Origin: an uncultured Rhodospirillales bacterium
Lineage (GTDB): Bacteria; Pseudomonadota; Alphaproteobacteria; Acetobacterales; Acetobacteraceae
Assembly (NCBI GenBank): GCA_903928045.1
Contig: CAIYPH010000459.1
Span: forward strand, 1-6,719
Reading direction: 5' to 3'
Length of the DNA stretch: 6,719 nucleotides
The number at the start of each line of letters is the position of its first letter. Positions within the stretch are counted from its first letter, which is position 1. The notes beneath the pieces are model-generated. The model worked only from the letters and a program-made list of their open reading frames with translations, did no database searches and was not told the DNA's origin. The position numbers and the translations under genes are program-made. Of the stretch, positions 1-4,930 are shown in pieces.

Positions 1-632
1 CACCACCCGGTCGGCCAGTTCCAGCGCCTCGTCCTGGTCATGGGTGACGAACACGCTGGTGAGCCCGACCTCCCCGTGCAGCTCGCGCAGCCAGCGGCGC
101 AGCTCCTTGCGCACCTTGGCATCGAGCGCGGCGAAGGGCTCGTGAGCAGTAGCACTTTCGGCTCGATCGCCAAGGCGCGCGCCAGGGCGACCCGTTGGCG
201 CTGGCCGCCCGAGAGCTCGGCGGGATAGCGATCGGCCAGCCAGCCGAGCTGCACCAATTTGAGCAGCCGCACCACCCGCTCGGCGATCGCCGCGCGCGGC
301 AGGCGGCGGGCGCGCGGCACCACGCGCAGGCCGAAGGCGACGTTTTCGAACACCGTCATGTGGCGGAACAGCGCGTAGTGCTGGAAGACGAACCCCACCT
401 CGCGCTCGCCGGGATGGCGGCGCACGGCGTCCTCGACGCCGAACATGATCTGACCGCTATCGGCCGATTCGAGCCCGGCGATGATGCGCAGCAGCGAGGT
501 TTTGCCGGAGCCGGAGGGGCCGAGCAGGGCGACGAATTCGCCGGGACGGATGTCGAGATGCACGTTGTCGAGCGCGACATGGTCGCCGAAGCGCTTGTTG
601 ATGCCGCGGATTTCGATGGCAGCTGGGGTCAT
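1..632 (-). CDS. cysA: Sulfate/thiosulfate ABC transporter ATP-binding protein CysA, 5' part; frameshifted in Walker B
   Basis: This is the cytoplasmic ATPase that powers sulfate/thiosulfate import with CysT and CysW. Reading from ATG at 632, the protein shows Walker [10 protein letters not shown] (residues 38-46), Q-loop Q84 in FVFQHYALF, and the ABC signature [16 protein letters not shown] (140-155), then EPKVLLL ending at residue 163. The next codons should be Asp-Glu-Pro (Walker B), but one G is missing on the coding strand between 144 and 143. If that base is restored, the family sequence resumes: [12 protein letters not shown], then [16 protein letters not shown] with the H-loop histidine, up to base 1 (211 residues of a family usually about 330-360). 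As written, the shifted frame stays open to the window edge but loses the catalytic Walker B Asp-Glu and the H-loop. The ATG overlaps the cysW stop (ATGA), and GGAAGG lies just upstream. Family assignment is firm. Whether the gene is a recent pseudogene or contains a sequence error is open. Confidence 0.9.
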   Translation of the reverse strand, partial: MTPAAIEIRGINKRFGDHVALDNVHLDIRPGEFVALLGPSGSGKTSLLRIIAGLESADSGQIMFGVEDAVRRHPGEREVGFVFQHYALFRHMTVFENVAFGLRVVPRARRLPRAAIAERVVRLLKLVQLGWLADRYPAELSGGQRQRVALARALAIEPKVLLLTSPSPRSMPRCARSCAAGCASCTGRSGSPACSSPMTRTRRWNWPTGW

Positions 633-1486
633 GGCGTGCCTTCCCTGGCAATGGGCCGATGGGATGGGTGGCGTTCGAGCAGGATCTTCAGCCCGAGCGT
701 CACCAATGCCAGCAGGGCCAGAACCGAGGCCACGGCGAAGGCGGCCTCGATCTGGTAGTCGTTGAACAGGATCTCGATTTGCAGCGGCATGGTGTTGGTG
801 GCGCCGCGGATATGGCCGGAGACCACCGAGACGGCGCCGAACTCCCCCATCGCCCGCGCATTGGCCAGCAGCACGCCGGTGAGCAGGGCGAAGCGAATAT
901 TGGGCAAGGTGACGCGGCGGAAAATCTGCCAGCCGGAGGCGCCGAGCGAGCGGGCGGCCTCCTCCTCCTCGGCGCCCTGGGCCTGCATCAGCGGGATCAA
1001 CTCGCGGGCGACGAAGGGCAGGGTGACGAACACGGTAGCCAGCACGATGCCGGGCAGGGCGAAGACGATGCGGATGCCGTGCTCGGCCAGTAGCGGCCCC
1101 AGCCAGCCGCGCCGGCCGAACAGCAGCACCTGCACCAGCCCGGCGATCACCGGGGAGACCGAGAAGGGCAGGTCGATCACCGTCAGCAGCACGCTGCGGC
1201 CGGGGAAGTCGAAGCGGGCGATGCACCAGGCCGCCGCGACGCCGAACACGGTGGTGACGCAGACCGAGCACAGGGCCACCAGCAAGGTGAGTTGGATCGC
1301 ATCCAGCGTGTCGGGGTCGGCCAGCGCGGCGAGATAGGCGGCGGTGCCGCGGCCGAACGCCTCGGTCAGCACGATCGCCAGCGGCATTCCGAGCACCAGG
1401 AAGGCCACGGCGATGGCGAGTGCGATCAATCCCCGCCGCGGGGTCGCGCCGGCGTGGCGGCCGGCAGGCTGAGCGGTGGCGCTCAT
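629..1486 (-). CDS. cysW: Sulfate/thiosulfate ABC transporter permease CysW
   Basis: This 285-residue inner-membrane permease forms the sulfate channel together with CysT. Hydrophobic segments lie at about residues 20-42, 63-90, 99-123, 140-160, 197-222 and 247-269, giving the six-helix layout of the family. The cytoplasmic EAA loop that docks on the CysA ATPase is at about 173-204 ([20 protein letters not shown] followed by [11 protein letters not shown]). The following [15 protein letters not shown] and the late [14 protein letters not shown] are typical of CysW and separate it from CysT. The start at 1486 (MSATAQ) was chosen because it overlaps the cysT stop in an ATGA and gives the usual short cytoplasmic N-terminus; the open frame continues far upstream but only antisense-like sequence is encoded there. 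No strong ribosome binding site is visible, which fits translational coupling to cysT. Its own stop overlaps the cysA start in the same way. The reading frame is intact. Confidence 0.95.
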   Translation of the reverse strand: MSATAQPAGRHAGATPRRGLIALAIAVAFLVLGMPLAIVLTEAFGRGTAAYLAALADPDTLDAIQLTLLVALCSVCVTTVFGVAAAWCIARFDFPGRSVLLTVIDLPFSVSPVIAGLVQVLLFGRRGWLGPLLAEHGIRIVFALPGIVLATVFVTLPFVARELIPLMQAQGAEEEEAARSLGASGWQIFRRVTLPNIRFALLTGVLLANARAMGEFGAVSVVSGHIRGATNTMPLQIEILFNDYQIEAAFAVASVLALLALVTLGLKILLERHPSHRPIAREGTP

Positions 1487-2307
1487 CGCGTCGCCGCCCA
1501 GGCCTGCAGCCGGTTGATCACCAGCAGCAGCACGAAGGAGACCGCCAGCATCACCGTGCCGATCGCCGCGGCGCCGGTGTAGTTGTACTGGTCGAGTTGG
1601 ATGACGATCAGCAGCGGCACGATTTCCGACAGCATCGGCTTGTTGCCGGCGATGAAGATCACCGAGCCGTATTCGCCGAGACCGCGGGCGAAGGCCATGG
1701 TCACGCCGGTGATCAGCGCCGGCGCCACCGCGGGCATGATCACCCGGAGGAAGATCTGGATCGGCGTGGCGCCGAGCAAGCGGGCGGCCTCCTCCTCGTC
1801 GGCCGGCAGGTCCTCCAGGATGGGCTGCACCGCGCGTACCACGAAGGGCAGGCCCACGAATACCAGGGCGACGCCGATGCCGAGCGGGGTGAAGGCGACC
1901 TGGATGCCGAGCGGCGCCAGGAGCGCGCCGATCCAGCCGGTGGGGGCGTAGAGCGCGGTCAGCGCAATGCCCGCCACCGCGGTGGGCAGCGCGAAGGGCA
2001 GGTCCACCGCGGCATCGACCAGGCGCCGCCCGGGGAAGCGGTAGCGCGTCAGCACCCAGGCCAGCAGCAGGCCAAGCACGGCGCTGACCACCGCGGCCCC
2101 GGCGGCGGCGGCGATAGTCACCTGGAAGGCCGCCAGCACGCGCCGGTCGGCCAGGGCGGCGACGAAGGCCGGCACGCCCTTCGCCAGGCCCATCGCCACC
2201 ATCGCGGCGAGCGGCAGCAGCACCAGGAAGAACAGGGTCGCGGTGGTCATCCCGAAGCTCGGCGCGAAGCCGGGGATCGCGACGCGGCGGGCGGTTGCGC
2301 TGGCCAT
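1483..2307 (-). CDS. cysT: Sulfate/thiosulfate ABC transporter permease CysT (CysU)
   Basis: This 274-residue inner-membrane permease is the partner of CysW in the sulfate importer. It starts with a family-type lead [20 protein letters not shown] (residues 12-31) that runs into the first membrane helix. Further helices lie at about 62-88, 101-121, 138-158, 193-219 and 246-266. The EAA coupling loop is [20 protein letters not shown] (171-190), followed by [11 protein letters not shown] and [14 protein letters not shown], which is characteristic of CysT. The ATG at 2307 lies two bases after the sbp stop codon and has a good GGAGG 8 bases upstream, inside the end of sbp. The stop overlaps the cysW start (ATGA at 1486-1483). 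All of this points to one transcript, sbp-cysT-cysW-cysA. The frame is intact, and length and motifs are normal for the family. Confidence 0.95.
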   Translation of the reverse strand: MASATARRVAIPGFAPSFGMTTATLFFLVLLPLAAMVAMGLAKGVPAFVAALADRRVLAAFQVTIAAAAGAAVVSAVLGLLLAWVLTRYRFPGRRLVDAAVDLPFALPTAVAGIALTALYAPTGWIGALLAPLGIQVAFTPLGIGVALVFVGLPFVVRAVQPILEDLPADEEEAARLLGATPIQIFLRVIMPAVAPALITGVTMAFARGLGEYGSVIFIAGNKPMLSEIVPLLIVIQLDQYNYTGAAAIGTVMLAVSFVLLLVINRLQAWAATR

Positions 2308-2309
2308 CG

Positions 2310-3320
2310 CTAGCCTCCGGGCTGATAGACCTGATCGAAGATCGCACCGTCGGCGAAGTAGGTGTCGTGCGCGCGGGTCCAGCCCCCGAAGCGCTCGGCG
2401 ACGGTGAACAGCGCGAGCTTGGGGAAGCGCGACGCGAAGGTATCCGCCACCGTCTTCAGCCGTGGACGATAGTGGTTGCGGGCGCAGATTTCCTGCGCTT
2501 CAGGGGTGTAGAGGTATTCGAGATGGGCCTGCGCCACCTTGCGGGTGCCGCGCCGGTCCACCACCTGGTCGACCACCGCGACCGGCGGCTCGGCGAGAAT
2601 GCTGGTCGCCGGCACCACGATCTGAAAGCCGGCCTTGGCCTCTTCCTCGAGCGCCAGAAACGCCTCGTTCTCCCAGGCCAGCAGCACGTCGCCGATGCCG
2701 CGGCGGGTGAAGGTGAGGGTGGCGCCGCGCGCCCCGGTATCGAGCACCGGCACGTTCCGGAACAGCCGCTTCATGAACGCGTTGGCTTGCGCCGCGTTGC
2801 CGCCTGAAACGTCCAGCGCGGCGGCGTAGGCGGCGAGGAAGTTCCACCGCGCGCCGCCCGACGTTTTCGGATTGGGCGTGACCACCTGGACTCCCGGTCG
2901 CACGAGGTCATCCCAGCCGAGGATCTTCTTCGGATTTCCCGCGCGGACCAGGAAGACGATGGTGCTGGTATAGGGCGAGGCATTGTCCGGCAGGCGCGAT
3001 TGCCAATCCTTCGCCAGGCGCCCGGCGGCGGCGATCGCGTCGATGTCATGCGCGAGGGCGAGGGTGACCACGTCGGCATCGAGCCCGTCGATCACTGAAC
3101 GCGCCTGCGCGCCGGAGCCGCCATGGGACATCTTGACGCTGACATCCAACTCCCCGTCGGCGGCGCGGGCGGCGAAGGCCGGGTTGAGGCGGCGGTACAG
3201 CTCGCGCGTCGGGTCATAGGAGACGTTCAGCAGGTCGGCGCGGGTGCGCGCCGTGGCCGGACGGGTCAGCAGGGCGGCGGGCAGGGCCAAGGCGGCGCGG
3301 CGGGACAGGCGCAGGGGCAT
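2310..3320 (-). CDS. sbp: Periplasmic sulfate-binding protein (Sbp/CysP family)
   Basis: This 336-residue periplasmic protein captures sulfate (or thiosulfate) and delivers it to CysT/CysW. The mature part closely follows the Sbp family: [13 protein letters not shown] (residues 30-42), [17 protein letters not shown] (64-80), [15 protein letters not shown] (82-96), [16 protein letters not shown] (116-131) and [16 protein letters not shown] (150-165), regions that hold the anion-binding residues in characterised homologues. The N-terminus is a signal peptide with SRRAAL at 6-11 before a hydrophobic stretch, and a possible cleavage after ATA (22-24). The twin arginine makes Tat export possible, whereas Sec export is known for enteric Sbp. 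The start at 3320 has GGAG at 3330-3327 with a 6-base spacer. The site sits in a 10-bp palindrome (3326-3335) that might shield it. It is the first gene of the operon, read away from the Rrf2 gene. Sulfate versus thiosulfate preference cannot be decided from sequence. Confidence 0.94.
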   Translation of the reverse strand: MPLRLSRRAALALPAALLTRPATARTRADLLNVSYDPTRELYRRLNPAFAARAADGELDVSVKMSHGGSGAQARSVIDGLDADVVTLALAHDIDAIAAAGRLAKDWQSRLPDNASPYTSTIVFLVRAGNPKKILGWDDLVRPGVQVVTPNPKTSGGARWNFLAAYAAALDVSGGNAAQANAFMKRLFRNVPVLDTGARGATLTFTRRGIGDVLLAWENEAFLALEEEAKAGFQIVVPATSILAEPPVAVVDQVVDRRGTRKVAQAHLEYLYTPEAQEICARNHYRPRLKTVADTFASRFPKLALFTVAERFGGWTRAHDTYFADGAIFDQVYQPGG

Positions 3321-3347
3321 GGCGGACTCCGGAGTGGTCTTCGCCCC

Positions 3348-3389
3348 TTTATATGCATACTTATATACTAGATTACTATGAATAAAACG
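3348..3389 (-). promoter_or_regulatory. AT-rich promoter/operator region of the sbp-cysTWA operon
   Basis: This AT-rich island in otherwise very GC-rich DNA starts 28 bases upstream of the sbp start. On the minus strand it offers TATA-like hexamers, TATAAG (3365-3360, with TTTTAT at 3387-3382 and a 16-base spacer) and TATAAA (3353-3348), but no clean -35/-10 pair. It contains an imperfect 15-nt palindrome at 3365-3379 (ATACTAGATTACTAT, five of seven pairs), an 8-bp perfect palindrome TATGCATA at 3352-3359, and TACT motifs repeated every 8 bases (3358, 3366, 3374). An operator for the divergent Rrf2 regulator is the obvious inference. The exact promoter is uncertain. Confidence 0.5.
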
Positions 3390-3430
3390 TGAGGCGGTGG
3401 CGCACCCGCCCGCCCGTTCGACGGACAGCG

Positions 3431-3459
3431 CAATTTCTGCCAGACTCCTCGTCCATAAT
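3431..3459 (+). promoter_or_regulatory. Weak candidate promoter for the Rrf2 regulator gene
   Basis: CATAAT at 3454-3459 is a plausible -10 hexamer about 40 bases before the regulator start. The upstream sequence 3431-3436 (CAATTT) at 17-base spacing is a poor -35. Poor -35 boxes are common for promoters that depend on an activator, but nothing here proves activity. A GGGAGAGG ribosome binding site follows at 3479-3486, 11 bases before the ATG. The stretch 3391-3430 between this and the AT-rich island is GC-rich, with only a short bulged hairpin (about 3393-3410). Confidence 0.25.
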
Positions 3460-3497
3460 ACCGGTCAAGGCGACCGCTGGGAGAGGCTGACGGGACC

Positions 3498-3968
3498 ATG
3501 CTGACGAGCAAGGGGAAATACGCACTGCGCGCCGCGGTCTACCTGGCTCGCCACCATACCGATGAAGGATGGGCGCTCGCGGTCGACATCGCGGTGGCCG
3601 AGGACATTCCGAAGAAGTTCCTCGAAGCCATCCTGGTCGAACTGCGCGACGAGAAGATCGTCACCAGTCGCCGCGGCCGCAACGGTGGCTACCGGCTGGC
3701 AAAGGCGCCGGAGATGATCGGCGCCGGCGACGTCATCCGCGCCATCGACGGGCCGCTGGCGCTAACGCCCTGCACCAGCCGCACCCAGTATGCACCCTGC
3801 CATGACTGCGTCGATCCCGCACTATGTGCCCTGCGCCCGGTGCTCCAGAAGGCGCGTGACGCGATCGCCGATGTGCTGGACGGGCATTCCCTGGCCACCA
3901 TGGCGGATGTCGAGAAAGTGCCGGTACCACGCAGGGCGGCCACACGCCGCAAGCCGCCGGCGGTCTGA
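3498..3968 (+). CDS. Rrf2-family transcriptional regulator with a four-cysteine cluster
   Basis: This 156-residue DNA-binding regulator has the IscR/NsrR/CymR fold. The N-terminus MLTSKGKYALRAAVYLARH is the standard Rrf2 start, followed by a winged helix-turn-helix to about residue 70: a helix around IPKKFLEAILVELRDEKIV (37-55) and the wing RRGRNGGYRLAKAP (58-71). The dimerisation/sensor part carries Cys92, Cys101, Cys104 and Cys110 (spacing C-X8-C-X2-C-X5-C). IscR has C-X5-C-X5-C, so a metal or Fe-S cluster or a thiol switch is possible but not shown. The C-terminus is a basic, proline-rich tail (about 142-156). The gene is divergent from the sbp-cysTWA operon across 177 bases, and in Bacillus the related CymR controls cysteine/sulfur genes. 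A role as sulfur-assimilation regulator is therefore the best inference. It resembles neither CysB nor Cbl (LysR family). Fe-S or nitric-oxide sensing at another target remains possible. Confidence 0.9.
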   Translation: MLTSKGKYALRAAVYLARHHTDEGWALAVDIAVAEDIPKKFLEAILVELRDEKIVTSRRGRNGGYRLAKAPEMIGAGDVIRAIDGPLALTPCTSRTQYAPCHDCVDPALCALRPVLQKARDAIADVLDGHSLATMADVEKVPVPRRAATRRKPPAV

Positions 3969-4013
3969 CACTGGCCCGCCGGCTGCGCCGGATTGCTCGG
4001 CATCGGCTGTGGT

Positions 4014-4144
4014 AAGGAAGCGGTTCTTTTTTGCAAAAAAGAACCAAAAAACTTTTATCCGTTTGGGCGGAGTGGCTGGGGACACTCCGAGTCTCATAAA
4101 ATAGAAAGTTTTTTCTTCTTTTTTTCAAAAAGCAGCGCTTCCTT
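4014..4144. repeat. 131-bp imperfect inverted-repeat element between convergent genes
   Basis: The two halves match end to end as inverted repeats. The outer 9 bases are exact (AAGGAAGCG at 4014-4022, complement at 4136-4144). Next come T/A-rich arms with an exact 10-bp pair (AAAAAACTTT at 4046-4055, AAAGTTTTTT at 4105-4114). The centre is a GC-richer 7-bp stem (CGGAGTG at 4068-4074, CACTCCG at 4083-4089) with an 8-base loop. The left arm also contains a perfect 24-nt palindrome at 4022-4045. The right end touches the stop codon of the minus-strand gene. There is no coding sequence and no obvious target-site duplication. From memory, very similar T/A-rich arms occur in many copies between genes of Acetobacteraceae, so a dispersed REP/MITE-like repeat is likely. 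This has not been checked. Confidence 0.75.
4046..4125. terminator. Probable bidirectional terminator within the inverted repeat
   Basis: The long hairpin made by 4046-4114 has a GC-rich inner stem (4068-4074 with 4083-4089). On the plus strand it is followed by T runs at 4109-4114 and 4119-4125. On the minus strand the complement of the A run at 4046-4051 gives a T run at the other foot. This suits termination of both the Rrf2 gene (ends 3968) and the convergent unknown gene (ends 4144). The stem is unusually A/T-rich for a classical intrinsic terminator, so efficiency is uncertain. Confidence 0.5.
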
Positions 4145-4623
4145 CAGATCGGCATGAACCTCCCCTGCCCGATTCTCCGGCCGGCATGGAACAGGAACTC
4201 GATGAGCGCGCGGATTCCGGGATGCTCCGGCGAATGTGTGAGATCATCGATCTGCCACAGCCGCCGCGCGGCATCCAGCGCGCCGCGGTTTTGCGGGTTC
4301 TCCGGCAGCACCATCATGACGGGCAGCGCCGGGTCGTACCCCGCAACCACCATCAACAGGTCGTAGACGGTGCAGTCGACCTCCTCGGCCTCCTGGATGA
4401 TCGCCAGTGGGCGGATATCCGGCACCAATGCCGGGATGCCGCGGGGGTCCTGCGTGCTGTAGACGGCGATTTGCAGGAAGTCGCACACTTCCTGCACCGC
4501 AGCCGACAAGGCATAGCCGGATTCGACCACAATCAGCGCCGGATTGCCCAACGCCTCGTCCGGCGTCACGCGCTGTGTCACAGGATCGATCTGCCAGGCA
4601 TCCTTTTCCATCGTGATTGACAT
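4144..4623 (-). CDS. Conserved-looking protein of unknown function, possible degenerate receiver-like fold
   Basis: I do not recognise this 159-residue protein. It has no signal peptide and no membrane helix, so it is probably cytoplasmic. The residue pattern suggests alternating strands and helices: ALIVVES (29-35), a helix at about 38-50, IAVYST (52-57), PLAIIQEAEE (72-81), a helix at 84-95, PVMMVLPEN (101-109), a helix at 113-123, and a final helix around 136-150. This resembles a CheY-like receiver, but the phosphoacceptor Asp would be Gln77 or Glu78. The conserved Thr and Lys positions also seem absent (PEN and HSPEHP instead), so it could not be a normal phosphorylated response regulator. 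The start at 4623 has GGAGG at 4634-4630 with a 6-base spacer; an in-frame Met at residue 5 lacks one. It stands alone, convergent with the Rrf2 gene and divergent from hppA. Codon use matches its neighbours. Being a real gene is likely; the fold is a guess. Confidence 0.75.
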   Translation of the reverse strand: MSITMEKDAWQIDPVTQRVTPDEALGNPALIVVESGYALSAAVQEVCDFLQIAVYSTQDPRGIPALVPDIRPLAIIQEAEEVDCTVYDLLMVVAGYDPALPVMMVLPENPQNRGALDAARRLWQIDDLTHSPEHPGIRALIEFLFHAGRRIGQGRFMPI

Positions 4624-4930
4624 CCCAGGCCTCCGTATGCGGCGTCATGCCGACGGGACGAATTTTCCGGGATGACGAAGAAGATTCAAATATATCCGAT
4701 GGTTATTTCGTAACGTGGCCACGCTAATATTGCGTCATCCAGCGCGATTTTATGCGAATGACGGACCGCTCGAACCGCGCAACGCCCGCCGCGGGCGCCG
4801 GACGCACCCCGCCCCGTTGCCTGACAATGTTAACTCTGCCATACGCGCCGGGAGATTACCGGCGGTTCATATCCGGCCGGCGGTGTCGTGTGAGTTGAGT
4901 ATCGCAAAAGTCCCTTGAGGAGGCGTTGCT
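4624..4930. promoter_or_regulatory. Divergent intergenic region between the unknown gene and hppA
   Basis: This 307-base stretch has no supported gene and should hold both divergent promoters. 4661-4760 is clearly AT-richer than its surroundings. It contains a perfect 10-bp palindrome CGTGGCCACG (4714-4723) and an 8-bp inverted pair GGATGACG (4670-4677) / CGTCATCC (4733-4740) that brackets the AT-rich part. A strong GC hairpin without a T run follows (4783-4788 with 4792-4797). A direct repeat CCGGCGGT occurs at 4859-4866 and 4877-4884 in the likely hppA leader. No known riboswitch pattern was recognised. Confidence 0.5.
4817..4845 (+). promoter_or_regulatory. Candidate sigma-70 type promoter of hppA
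   Basis: TTGCCT (4817-4822), a 17-base spacer and CATACG (4840-4845) form the best-spaced -35/-10 pair upstream of hppA. This would give a leader of roughly 80 bases. Both hexamers deviate from consensus (four and three matches of six), so this is a guess. An alternative start in the AT-rich region around 4680-4730 is possible. Confidence 0.3.

Noticed and set aside
195..758. Plus-strand open frame of 187 codons opposite cysA/cysW
   Set aside because: Antisense shadow; the opposite strand carries Walker A and the ABC signature.
1420..2313. Plus-strand open frame of 297 codons opposite cysT
   Set aside because: Low-complexity Arg/Gly/His/Gln-rich translation; antisense shadow of the well-supported cysT gene.
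1487..2347. Long N-terminal extension of the cysW frame upstream of 1486
   Set aside because: The frame is open through cysT but encodes Arg/Ala/Gly-rich nonsense. The ATG at 1486 matches the family N-terminus and overlaps the cysT stop.
3979..3991. Short GC hairpin CCGGC-TGC-GCCGG just after the Rrf2 stop as an intrinsic terminator
   Set aside because: Only five base pairs and no T run follows; the larger inverted repeat from 4014 is the better terminator candidate.
4014..4144. Inverted-repeat element as an insertion sequence or CRISPR
   Set aside because: It has no transposase or other coding sequence, no regular repeat-spacer units and no visible target-site duplication.
4783..4797. GC hairpin upstream of hppA as an attenuator
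   Set aside because: No T run follows and it lies upstream of the best hppA promoter candidate, so transcription through it is not supported.
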